Source: Phycisphaerae bacterium RAS2 (GTDB lineage Bacteria; Planctomycetota; Phycisphaerae; UBA1845; UTPLA1). Taken from it: a stretch of DNA of 64,000 nucleotides. Of the stretch, positions 36,178-45,576 are shown piece by piece. The notes under the pieces are model-generated. The model had not been told where the DNA came from, did not search any database, and saw nothing but the letters and a program-made list of their open reading frames with translations. Positions within the stretch are counted from its first letter, which is position 1; the number at the start of each line of letters is the position of its first letter. The translations under genes were made by a program, and so were the position numbers. The stretch spans positions 124,001 through 188,000 of the forward strand of contig CP036352.1 in NCBI GenBank assembly GCA_007753915.1, given 5' to 3'.

Positions 36178-37728
36178 ATGACCCACCAGACCATTGCCAT
36201 CCTCGACTTCGGCGCACAGTACCTGCAACTCATCGCGCGGCGCGTGCGCGAGAACCAGGTGCATTCGCTCATCTTCGCGCCCGGCGTGTCGCCGGAGGAG
36301 CTGCGCAAGCACAACATCATCGGTGTCATTCTCAGCGGCGGGCCGGCCAGTGCCTATGAGCGAGGCGCGCCGCGGCTGCACGACGGGCTGTTCGAGCTTG
36401 GTGTGCCGATTCTCGGCATCTGCTACGGCATGCAGGCGGCGGCACAGCAACTGGGCGGGCGCGTCGAGGCGGCGCAATTGCGCGAGTATGGCCGCACAAA
36501 GCTGGAACGGACCAGGCCCGATCCGATTCTCGCCCACGTTCCGGAATCGACAACAGTCTGGATGTCGCACGGCGACGTGGTGACCGACTTCGGCGGCGAT
36601 TTTGTAACACTCGCCCGCACGCCATCCTGTCCCCATGCGGTCGTCCGGCACAAGTCCCGCCCGCTGTACGGTGTGCAATTCCACCCCGAAGTGTCGCACA
36701 CGCCCGAAGGCAGTCAGATACTTCGGAACTTCCTGTACGAAATTTGCGGCGCGGCCGGCACCTGGAACCCCGGCTCGATCATCGATCAGTCCGTCGAGGC
36801 GATCCGCCGCACCGTTGAACCCGGCGCGAGCGTGATCGTCGGCCTGTCCGGCGGGGTCGATTCGGCCGTCACCGCGGCGATCATTCATCGCGCCATCCCT
36901 GATCGACTCAAGTGCATCTTTGTTGACAATGGTCTCTTACGCGCCAACGAGCGGCAGCGTGTCGAAGCGGTGTTCGAGGGGCACTTTCACATGGACCTGC
37001 ACGTGGCGGATGCCGCCGAGCGATTTCTCAATCGCCTCGCCGGTGTCATCGATCCGCAGGAAAAGCGACGCCGCATCGGCCACGAGTTCATTGAAGTATT
37101 CAAATCCGAGGCGACGCGCATTCCCGGTGCGCACTACCTCGCGCAGGGCACGCTCTATCCCGACGTGATCGAGTCGGGCCATTCGGCGGCCGGGCCTACC
37201 GCGAACATCAAGCTGCATCACAACGTCGGCGGGCTGCCGGCGGAGCTGGGCTTCAAATTAGTCGAGCCGTTGCGCGATCTGTTCAAGGACGAGGTGCGCA
37301 TCATCGGCGAGATCCTGGGCCTGCCGGAGGAACTCGTCTGGCGGCATCCGTTCCCCGGCCCGGGTCTGGCGGTGCGCATCATCGGCGAAGTAACACACGA
37401 GCGGTGCGAATTGCTGCGCGCCGCCGACCGCATCATCATCGAGGAGATCACCGCGTCGGGCTGGTATCGCAAGATTGCTCAGGCTTTCGGCGTGCTGCTG
37501 CCGGTGTCGAGCGTCGGCGTCATGGGCGACGGGCGCAGTTACGCCGGGCAGAATGTCATCGTCGTGCGATTTGTCGAGTCGCGCGATTTCATGACCGCCG
37601 ACTGGGTGCCGATCGAACCGGGCGTGCTGGCTCAAATCTCGACACGCATCACAAACGAGGTCGCGGGGGTCAATCGCGTGGTGTACGACATCACCAGCAA
37701 ACCGCCGGCGACGATTGAGTGGGAATAG
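36178..37728 (+). CDS. guaA: GMP synthase (glutamine-hydrolysing)
   Basis: GuaA converts XMP to GMP in purine synthesis. The 516-residue protein has the class I glutaminase domain with the Cys nucleophile in GICYGMQ (about residue 82) and the His-Glu pair in [11 protein letters not shown]. It then has the ATP-pyrophosphatase P-loop [10 protein letters not shown] (about residues 222-231) and the C-terminal dimerisation domain ending [13 protein letters not shown]. It follows asnS by 42 nt and may be cotranscribed with it. Confidence 0.98.
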   Translation: MTHQTIAILDFGAQYLQLIARRVRENQVHSLIFAPGVSPEELRKHNIIGVILSGGPASAYERGAPRLHDGLFELGVPILGICYGMQAAAQQLGGRVEAAQLREYGRTKLERTRPDPILAHVPESTTVWMSHGDVVTDFGGDFVTLARTPSCPHAVVRHKSRPLYGVQFHPEVSHTPEGSQILRNFLYEICGAAGTWNPGSIIDQSVEAIRRTVEPGASVIVGLSGGVDSAVTAAIIHRAIPDRLKCIFVDNGLLRANERQRVEAVFEGHFHMDLHVADAAERFLNRLAGVIDPQEKRRRIGHEFIEVFKSEATRIPGAHYLAQGTLYPDVIESGHSAAGPTANIKLHHNVGGLPAELGFKLVEPLRDLFKDEVRIIGEILGLPEELVWRHPFPGPGLAVRIIGEVTHERCELLRAADRIIIEEITASGWYRKIAQAFGVLLPVSSVGVMGDGRSYAGQNVIVVRFVESRDFMTADWVPIEPGVLAQISTRITNEVAGVNRVVYDITSKPPATIEWE

Positions 37729-37789
37729 GCGACGGGGAACCGCCTAAGCATCGAAGCATCGGAATGGACGCCGGGGCGTCCCTCCCGCC

Positions 37790-37814
37790 ATTTAGCCGGC
37801 GAGCTTGCTCGCCG
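37790..37814. repeat. 25-bp palindromic spacer repeat (family A), copy 2
   Basis: Identical over 25 bp to the flgF-flgG spacer copy (16383-16407). Here it sits in the 115-nt spacer before the Rrf2 gene. Confidence 0.8.
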
Positions 37815-37843
37815 CGTTACTGTTTCCAGACACGAATAAGCTC

Positions 37844-38257
37844 ATGCTTCTATCCACCGGTTGCCATTACGCCGTCGCCGCGCTGGTGCGGATCGTTCAC
37901 ACGGCCGAGCCGGGGCGTTTCTGCCTGGTGAAGGACATCGTCGGGCCACTGGACGTGCCGCGCGATTACCTCCGCAAGCTGCTGCAACAACTCGTCCGCG
38001 CCGGCGTACTGGCGTCGGCCAAGGGCCGCGGCGGCGGCTTCGCGCTCAACCGCCTCGCGGGCCAGATCACGCTTCGCCACATTATCGAGGCCATTGACGG
38101 TCCCGATCGCACCTACCGCTGTATGTACGGCCTGACGCAGTGCAGTGCGTCGCATCCTTGCAATCATCTGCCCGGCTGGGCGGCCGTGCGGCGACAGATG
38201 GACGACCTGCTGGATCGCACGACGCTGGCGGATCTCGCGGCGGTTGTACGATTTTGA
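37844..38257 (+). CDS. Rrf2 family transcriptional regulator with three-cysteine motif
   Basis: The 137-residue protein starts MLLSTGCHYAVAALVRI. It has the winged-helix DNA-binding domain of Rrf2 proteins (DVPRDYLRKLLQQLVRAGVL, SAKGRGGGFALNR, where the last segment forms the wing). The C-terminal part carries C-x6-C-x5-C (CMYGLTQCSASHPC), close to the cluster-binding motif of IscR, NsrR and RsrR, so it may sense iron-sulfur status, nitric oxide or redox state. No target gene such as isc or suf is adjacent. The start at 37844 gives the normal family length. Confidence 0.88.
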   Translation: MLLSTGCHYAVAALVRIVHTAEPGRFCLVKDIVGPLDVPRDYLRKLLQQLVRAGVLASAKGRGGGFALNRLAGQITLRHIIEAIDGPDRTYRCMYGLTQCSASHPCNHLPGWAAVRRQMDDLLDRTTLADLAAVVRF

Positions 38258-38430
38258 ATGGTCTGTTGAATGCTGAGCCTACGCATGTGGGCGAAGCCAC
38301 TGCAGCGCAATCGGTTCGTTGTTGTCGAATGGCGGCGCTTTCGCGTGGTCGAATCGTCGCGCGGGTCGCCTCGGCGACTCGCCTTCGGAGAGCTGAAGCC
38401 CGCGGCGCTTTGTGATAGAGTTCCGCGATT

Positions 38431-40095
38431 ATGACGACTTCGACTCAAATTCGTGCCCGGTTTGCCCCTTCCCCCACGGGCTATCTGCATGTCGGCGGGG
38501 CGCGGACGGCGCTGTTTAACTGGCTGTTCTGCAAACGCTTCGGCGGCACGTTCATTCTGCGCATCGAAGACACCGACATTCTGCGAAACATCGAGGGGGC
38601 CGAAGCGAAGCTGATCGAAGACCTCCGCTGGCTGGGCATCGAGTACGACGAAGGGCCGGATGTCGGCGGGCCGGCTGGGCCGTATCGTCAGTCCGAGCGG
38701 TGCGATCTGTACGACGCGGCGGCGAAGAAGCTGCTCGCCGAGGGCAAGGCTTATTATGCCTTCGACACGCCGGAGGAGCTGGACGCCCTGCGGCGTGAGG
38801 CAACGGCAAAAAAAGTCGGTTTTCGCTATCCGAGGCCGGTGCACTTTCCCACCGAGGCCGAGGCAGCGAAAGCGCGGGCCGAAGGGCGGCCGGTCGTCGT
38901 GCGATTCGCCGTGCCGGATGAGCCGATCACGATCCACGACGAGATTCTTGGCGACGTGACGTTCGGCGCGGGCGAATTGGAAGACCTCGTAATCGTCAAG
39001 AGTAACGGCTGGCCGACGTATCACTTCGCCGTCGTAGTCGATGACGCGCACATGAAGATCAGCCACGTGCTGCGGGCGCAGGAACACCTGATGAACACGC
39101 CCAAGCACGTGTTCATGCAGCGCGCCCTGGGCTTTCCGTCGCCGGCGTTTGCGCACCTGCCGCTCGTGTTTAATCTGGACGGCTCGAAGATGTCCAAGCG
39201 CGACAAAGCCAAGTCCGTGCAGAAGGCGATCACCGATCGCGGCGGAAAGCTGTCGCCGCAGTCGCCGGATGGTGCGGCGTGGCAAGCGTCGCTGGTGTCG
39301 GCCGCGGGCGGGGCCGAAGTGATCGATCGGTTGAAGAAGGGCGACGCACCGGATTCGGCAACGCTGGATCGGCTGGGTCGATTCCTCGGGGTGCAATTGC
39401 CGGAAATCGACGTGCACGATTTTCGTGTGAGCGGCTATTTGCCTGAAGCGCTGGTGAATTTTGTCGCGCTGATCGGCTGGTCGCCCGGGAACGACCGCGA
39501 GATCCTCACGCGCGCGGAGATGATCGAGGCATTCTCCATAGATCGCATCAACAAGACGGCCGGCCGCTTCGACCGCGAGAAACTGCTGTCGTTCAACACG
39601 ACGTATGTCGCCGCAGCGACGCCGAACCGGTTGCTAGCAGCGTTTCGCGACTGGGCGGCGGCGAGTGAATCGCCGATGGCGCGGCTGGACGATGCGACAG
39701 TCAATCGTGTGCTTGCGGCTTGCAAGGGGTTTCGCACGTTTGCCGATGTGGAGTCGAAGGCCGGCGTGCTGTTCGCGGATGATGCAACTGTGGTGTACGA
39801 CGTCGACGCGGTGAAGAAGGTGTTGGCGAAGAATGACGGCGCGGGGTACGCGATGCTGGAGCGGATTCGCGGTGAGCTGGAGGGGCTGACGCCCTGGTGC
39901 GCCGAATCGGTCGAGGCCTGGGTGAAGTCATTTTGCGAAAAGACCGGGTCGAAGATGGGCGACGTGGCCCAGCCGCTGCGTGTGGCGGTCGCGGGGCGAA
40001 CGGTCAGTCCGTCGATCGGCGAGACGCTGGATCTGCTGGGGCGGGAGCGTACGTTGGCGCGAATAATGCGATGCATGCAATTCGCTTTAGGTTGA
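38431..40095 (+). CDS. gltX: glutamyl-tRNA synthetase with an insertion after KMSKS
   Basis: GltX (class Ic) charges tRNA-Glu. The HIGH-type motif is in APSPTGYLHVGGARTALFN, and the KMSKS motif appears as GSKMSKRD (about residues 251-258). The protein has 554 residues versus about 470-490 in most bacteria. The extra length is mainly about 70 residues directly after KMSKRD (about 262-330, AITDRGGKLSPQSPDGAAW onwards), before the usual GYLPEALVNFVALIGWSPG segment. The C-terminal anticodon-binding region ends with SPSIGETLDLLGRE. Because glnS is also present, this enzyme is likely discriminating rather than non-discriminating. Confidence 0.95.
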   Translation: MTTSTQIRARFAPSPTGYLHVGGARTALFNWLFCKRFGGTFILRIEDTDILRNIEGAEAKLIEDLRWLGIEYDEGPDVGGPAGPYRQSERCDLYDAAAKKLLAEGKAYYAFDTPEELDALRREATAKKVGFRYPRPVHFPTEAEAAKARAEGRPVVVRFAVPDEPITIHDEILGDVTFGAGELEDLVIVKSNGWPTYHFAVVVDDAHMKISHVLRAQEHLMNTPKHVFMQRALGFPSPAFAHLPLVFNLDGSKMSKRDKAKSVQKAITDRGGKLSPQSPDGAAWQASLVSAAGGAEVIDRLKKGDAPDSATLDRLGRFLGVQLPEIDVHDFRVSGYLPEALVNFVALIGWSPGNDREILTRAEMIEAFSIDRINKTAGRFDREKLLSFNTTYVAAATPNRLLAAFRDWAAASESPMARLDDATVNRVLAACKGFRTFADVESKAGVLFADDATVVYDVDAVKKVLAKNDGAGYAMLERIRGELEGLTPWCAESVEAWVKSFCEKTGSKMGDVAQPLRVAVAGRTVSPSIGETLDLLGRERTLARIMRCMQFALG

Positions 40096-40127
40096 TTGCC
40101 TCAACCGGCTCGTCATCTGCCCGGAGT

Positions 40128-40147
40128 TTCTTATAACCGCATAAGAA
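40128..40147. promoter_or_regulatory. inverted repeat, candidate operator of the toxin-antitoxin pair
   Basis: A perfect 7-bp inverted repeat, TTCTTAT-AACCGC-ATAAGAA, lies five bases upstream of the -35 box of the DUF433/DUF5615 promoter and 33 nt after gltX. Antitoxins commonly bind such repeats. A gltX transcript end is an alternative role. Confidence 0.4.
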
Positions 40148-40152
40148 TTGGT

Positions 40153-40182
40153 TTGACTTGGGCCTTGGCGAATCGCTATCCT
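40153..40182 (+). promoter_or_regulatory. sigma-70-like promoter of the toxin-antitoxin pair
   Basis: TTGACT (40153-40158, five of six consensus bases) and TATCCT (40177-40182) are 18 nt apart. Transcription would start near 40189, about 28 nt before the antitoxin ATG. Confidence 0.5.
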
Positions 40183-40216
40183 GTCTTGAGGCGTGCAGAT
40201 ACGATCTGGTGCACTG

Positions 40217-40453
40217 ATGGTTGACTGGCGGCAACATTTCACGCGCGATCCCAATGTGTGTCACGGTCAGCTCTGCGCCAAGGGCACGCGTGTGTTGATC
40301 ACCAATATTCTCGACAGCCTCGCCGAAGGTGCAACGCGCGATGAAATCCTGGCGAGCTATCCGTCTTTGCGCGTCGAACACGTCGAAGCCGCCATGTGTT
40401 ACGCGGCGGAACTGGCGCGCGAGGAGAGCATCCTACCGGTGACCGATCTGTGA
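40217..40453 (+). CDS. DUF433 family antitoxin-like protein
   Basis: The 78-residue protein has the DUF433 pattern: DPNVCHGQLCAKGTRVLITNILDSLAEGATRDEILASYPSL followed by VEAAMCYAAELA. It is a small winged-helix-like protein that is often the antitoxin of a PIN-like DUF5615 toxin. The ATG at 40217 gives a family-like N-terminus. Its stop overlaps the GTG start of the next gene in GTGA, so translation is probably coupled. Confidence 0.85.
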   Translation: MVDWRQHFTRDPNVCHGQLCAKGTRVLITNILDSLAEGATRDEILASYPSLRVEHVEAAMCYAAELAREESILPVTDL

Positions 40454-40800
40454 AGTTCAAGATCGACGAGAATCTTCCCACCGAGTTGACGCAGTTCTTC
40501 CACCGTCTCGGTCACGACGCCGACACGGTCGTGCAGGAAGGCCTTAATGGCGCGGATGATCGGGAGATTCTCGCGCATGTCAAGAAGGAACGTCGTGCGT
40601 TGCTCACCCTGGACAAGGGAATTGCCGACGTACGGCGTTACCCTCCCGATGCGTACGCAGGACTGATTGTCTTTCGAACGAGATTGACCGGCCGGCTCGC
40701 CGTGACGCGGTTCGTGGAGCGAAGCATGGTAGTCATTCTCAATGAATCACTGGTAGGGCGACTTTTTCTTGTAACGGACAACGGCATCCGCATCCGATAG
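40450..40800 (+). CDS. DUF5615 PIN-like toxin
   Basis: The 116-residue protein starts at the GTG at 40450. It begins KFKIDENLPTELTQFFHRLGHDADTV, with the conserved DEN motif of the DUF5615 PIN-like (Mut7-C related) fold, followed by LTLDKGIADVRRYPP. The acidic residues in DEN, DDREI and TLDKG are those expected for a metal-dependent RNase site. Pairing with DUF433 in this order is a recurrent type II toxin-antitoxin arrangement. The RNase activity itself is inferred. Confidence 0.82.
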   Translation: MKFKIDENLPTELTQFFHRLGHDADTVVQEGLNGADDREILAHVKKERRALLTLDKGIADVRRYPPDAYAGLIVFRTRLTGRLAVTRFVERSMVVILNESLVGRLFLVTDNGIRIR

Positions 40801-41035
40801 TCTTCTTGCCGCGTTTGCCGCAATCCTTGCTGTATTGAACGGACATCGCTATGATGGTGTTTATGTTTATGCGTCCGGACAACTTCATCGTTTCAATCGC
40901 CGGCTCCTGCCGACAGCAGCGGCGCGCGCCGCGATAATTATCCCCTTTTCATCACTACGGTGTTCTTCCCTAGCCCTTTAACCGGCGCCGGTTCGCCCTG
41001 CGCGGCGACTCCGGGCGCTGAAGAGTACGCTCCGT

Positions 41036-41064
41036 TTGCGGCCCGCTCCTCATTGTTTGATAAT
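41036..41064 (+). promoter_or_regulatory. sigma-70-like promoter upstream of glnS
   Basis: TTGCGG (41036-41041) and GATAAT (41059-41064) are 17 nt apart, with a predicted start about 23 nt before the glnS ATG. The rest of the 40801-41093 spacer shows no gene and only the small palindrome ACCGGCGCCGGT near 40981. Confidence 0.35.
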
Positions 41065-41093
41065 CGACCGAGACCCATACAGGAACCCGCATC

Positions 41094-42935
<1,842 letters not shown>

Positions 42936-42957
42936 ATTACTCTGAGTGCGATCTCAT

Positions 42958-43563
42958 TTAGGAGCCTCTTCCGAGCTTCTTAGCAACGTAGTCTAATTGT
43001 ATGGGAGCAATGGTTGGTCGTCGTCGCCCAATGAACTGGCTGTTATCAACTGTGCCAGAACTTGTGCACAAGTGGAGAAACAACTGACAAATCGCGGTGC
43101 CAGGTCTAATTACTATTGGGATCTCGCCAAGGTTGCTTAATTCCAGTGTAAGACACCCTGTGAAACCAGGGTGGACCCCAATTGCCGTCGCGATAATCAG
43201 ACCATGGCGCCCCCACGACGATTTTCCAATAACATATCCAGAAAGGTCAGAAGGAAGTTTTATCCACTCGAGAGTGACTCCGAGCACAAAGCTTCTCGGG
43301 TGTAGTACGAATCCTCGGCCGAAGGGGACATAATGCATCTGCGATAGCTCGAATTCGTGGGGAGGTGACGCTTGGTCTGGGTCATACACCTCAAGCGATG
43401 GCACACATGTTTCTCGCAGGGTCGCAAACCAGCACCCAAGGCGCAAGTCAATCGCGGCCGCTCCGTCGAAAGCAAGTTCATCAGTATTAGGCTCGGGATA
43501 GATCCCGAGTCTACCTTCTGGAGCATTTAGTCGCCTTACAATTTCATCGCATTTGAGAGGCAA
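42958..43563 (-). CDS. dCTP deaminase / dUTPase superfamily protein in a low-GC operon
   Basis: The 201-residue protein matches the trimeric dCTP deaminase fold. The catalytic residues can be placed: S115 and R119 in GKSSWGRHGL, and E141 in CLTLELSNLG. These correspond to the Ser, Arg and Glu of E. coli Dcd at near-identical spacing. PGFTG and IRPGTAICQLF are also family motifs. The C-terminus (FIGRRRPTIAPIQL) differs from housekeeping Dcd. The reaction would be dCTP to dUTP, or dUMP if bifunctional. It starts four nt after the stop of the HExxH gene, so the two are cotranscribed. It could be the cell's only dCTP deaminase or a defence effector that drains dCTP during phage infection. The context favours the second, without proof. 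Confidence 0.8.
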   Translation of the reverse strand: MPLKCDEIVRRLNAPEGRLGIYPEPNTDELAFDGAAAIDLRLGCWFATLRETCVPSLEVYDPDQASPPHEFELSQMHYVPFGRGFVLHPRSFVLGVTLEWIKLPSDLSGYVIGKSSWGRHGLIIATAIGVHPGFTGCLTLELSNLGEIPIVIRPGTAICQLFLHLCTSSGTVDNSQFIGRRRPTIAPIQLDYVAKKLGRGS

Positions 43564-43567
43564 TTGA

Positions 43568-44914
43568 TCACCTAAGGCGTTCGCGAATCTCTATCGCTTC
43601 AAAACTCTTAAGTACGAGATCGGACAGAATTCGAGCATGGTCGCTTTCGGCAATGTGCTTCTCATTCGACCATTGACTTGTTGTGAACTTCCAAGCTGCA
43701 TTGATTATATCAGCAAGATTGCATTCTTTGGGAGCAGGTATCATGTTCTTGAAATTCTCACAACATGCTCGAATCCTCGTGTAGTTGGGCTTCGGGAGGT
43801 GCTTTTCCGTAGCAATCTTCCCAATCTCCTCGATAAGACTGGGAAAAAAGCGCTGCAAGGCAAAATCTGCTAGGGATAATGAATACCCAATTTCTCGACC
43901 TTGCGGAGCAGGATCATCTTGCACTAGTTCTAGGTACTCATTCGGGAATTGGTAGTCAAACGTTCCTGCTGCAGTTCTAAGATTCTCAAATCTGCGCCTT
44001 AAGTTCGGGTATTCTGGCGACCTAAGGCGGCCAGTGTTTGGCCCTATCAAATAGGCACAAGCGTGCAGGAAAGCTTCACCGAACAGAACAAGTCCAACGA
44101 GGTCGCAAAAAGTCTCTTCAAGCTGACGAAGCGCCCAGTTCCAGGACAATAGCCATGTGTGGCTTACTTGCGGATCAAAGGGGTTTGCAAATTTTTCGCG
44201 ACTTATTTCGGGAAACAACATGTTGTACTCGTTCCACGTATCCTCAATTCGATTGCGAATACAAACTGATATTTCTGCGGAGTAACGGTTCTTTAGGTCT
44301 TTGTCTGTCCAAAGTGGATGCCCAAGTTCGTGCCCCGCAATAGAAGTGAGCTTGGGGTTCCCGGCTTCTGGTGCCGGCAAACCGAGGAACACAAAGCCGT
44401 TCAAGTCGCCGTACAATAAGACAAAAGGAGTGTAGTCCCACTCGGAAGAAATAACTAGGCGGCCACTCGGTCCAAGTACTGCATGTGCTAGCCGAAGGAG
44501 GGGGCCATATGTCTCGAAGCTGTTTCGAGTGCTTGTAGATCGACTTATGAAGCCGAGCAGGGGCGTATAATCCATTACTAGACGTAGCGAGACAGAGCAT
44601 CCCGTTTTGATTGTTTCAGGGTCCGCGGAAGCGGGCAGTGCCTCCAAGTCGGCAAGGCACTCAATGACTTTTCGTTCGATTCTTTCAACTACTTCCTTTG
44701 CATGCGGATATGGAAACGGCTTAGTCTTCAGCCGTTTGGCTTCAAACAGGAATGCCCGCAGGCGATGTATCGCACTTTCTCGCAGCTTTTGATGAGAAAT
44801 GGAACGCGCCCTCCCCCTACCGTCGATGAGGATTCTTTGGGCGAGGTTCTGTAAACGAGTGTTGATAGGCTGCCGCGCAGCGTGCGAGTGCGACACAGAA
44901 ATTGCGAGCATCAA
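43568..44914 (-). CDS. HExxH putative metallopeptidase, unknown family
   Basis: The 448-residue protein has a zinc-protease motif HELGH (residues 195-199, in SIAGHELGHPLW). About 67 residues later LEETFCDLVGLVLFG could give the third (Glu) ligand and the following Asp, as in gluzincins. The N-terminal 110 residues are helical and basic, and the middle region before HELGH contains LVISSEWDYTPFVLLYGDLNGFVFLGLP, which looks like the edge strand leading into the zinc helix. No signal peptide or membrane segment is seen. The 5' end overlaps the preceding gene by 98 nt, and starts at 44914 (TTG) or 44911 (ATG) are available. Base composition is clearly lower in G+C than the flanks. Its partner or substrate may be one of the two co-encoded proteins. 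Confidence 0.8.
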   Translation of the reverse strand: MMLAISVSHSHAARQPINTRLQNLAQRILIDGRGRARSISHQKLRESAIHRLRAFLFEAKRLKTKPFPYPHAKEVVERIERKVIECLADLEALPASADPETIKTGCSVSLRLVMDYTPLLGFISRSTSTRNSFETYGPLLRLAHAVLGPSGRLVISSEWDYTPFVLLYGDLNGFVFLGLPAPEAGNPKLTSIAGHELGHPLWTDKDLKNRYSAEISVCIRNRIEDTWNEYNMLFPEISREKFANPFDPQVSHTWLLSWNWALRQLEETFCDLVGLVLFGEAFLHACAYLIGPNTGRLRSPEYPNLRRRFENLRTAAGTFDYQFPNEYLELVQDDPAPQGREIGYSLSLADFALQRFFPSLIEEIGKIATEKHLPKPNYTRIRACCENFKNMIPAPKECNLADIINAAWKFTTSQWSNEKHIAESDHARILSDLVLKSFEAIEIRERLR

Positions 44915-45344
44915 CCACCGTCGGCGATTCCTCGTTAGATTCGTTGAGAATCTGTGTCATTTTGGTTGCTTGTGTGAGCAAGTCTTCAAAAGTTGCAATC
45001 TGAGGATGTTCTCCCGTGTCATGCAACGCTCTAACTACTACGTTTGTCACAAACGGGTCTGGCGTGGAATTGATTTGTTGCAGCTTAAACGCCTTACTTA
45101 AATAGCGACTCAGAAGGCGTACAGCACCAAGGTCCGTCTCCTTATTGAGCCGCACGATTTCCAGTTGCATGGCCGCCCTGGCCGCTAAAAGTGATAGGTC
45201 CGCATCGCGTACGTCGATGTTCTCGGTAGTACCGAGTGATGGACTGGCGAGCATGGTGGACTCCATTCGGTAGTCGTAAGACGCGGGAGCAAAACTTTCG
45301 CGTCTTGCGTTGTAAATTTTTGCGCAGAAAAACCCGTCAGGCAA
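44817..45344 (-). CDS. unknown helical protein, first gene of the low-GC operon
   Basis: The protein has 175 residues from the ATG at 45344, or 149 from the ATG at 45266. I recognise no family. It is predominantly helical and mildly acidic in the middle (DADLSLLAARAAMQLEIVRLNKETDLGAVRLLSRYLSKAF, then FEDLLTQATKMTQILNE) with a basic, Pro-rich end. There is no signal peptide. Its 3' end overlaps the HExxH gene by 98 nt, and a promoter lies about 50 nt upstream, so it leads a three-gene transcript. A small helical first protein could act as sensor or inhibitor, but nothing in the sequence proves this. Confidence 0.7.
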   Translation of the reverse strand: MPDGFFCAKIYNARRESFAPASYDYRMESTMLASPSLGTTENIDVRDADLSLLAARAAMQLEIVRLNKETDLGAVRLLSRYLSKAFKLQQINSTPDPFVTNVVVRALHDTGEHPQIATFEDLLTQATKMTQILNESNEESPTVVDARNFCVALARCAAAYQHSFTEPRPKNPHRR

Positions 45345-45393
45345 GGTGCTGCCGTTCTAATCGACTGACCGCAGAAGAATTACGCCGCCAGAT

Positions 45394-45422
45394 AGTATAA
45401 TCGGCCAAGCTTTGGGCCTCAA
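45394..45422 (-). promoter_or_regulatory. sigma-70-like promoter of the low-GC operon
   Basis: On the minus strand TTGAGG (45422-45417) and TATACT (45399-45394) are separated by 17 nt. Both are near consensus. Transcription would start near 45387, about 43 nt before the first ATG. The rest of 45345-45576 is AT-rich spacer; a 66-codon frame through it (45337-45537) overlaps this promoter and is not called. Confidence 0.5.
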
Positions 45423-45576
45423 CGCAGTGATGGAGGCTTGGCTCAGTCGAACGCCCTTTTCCCAATCCATCAGACCAAAATGTTAGCGATAACAAAGGGT
45501 TTGTTGTCTCATAATCCGGAGTCGGAACAGCATTCAATTGGTTATTCGAATGTTGGAAAACCTCTAATCGGTTAAA

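Noticed and set aside
45337-45537. 66-codon minus-strand frame upstream of the low-GC operon
   Set aside because: It overlaps a good promoter and the start of the next gene and has no motif.
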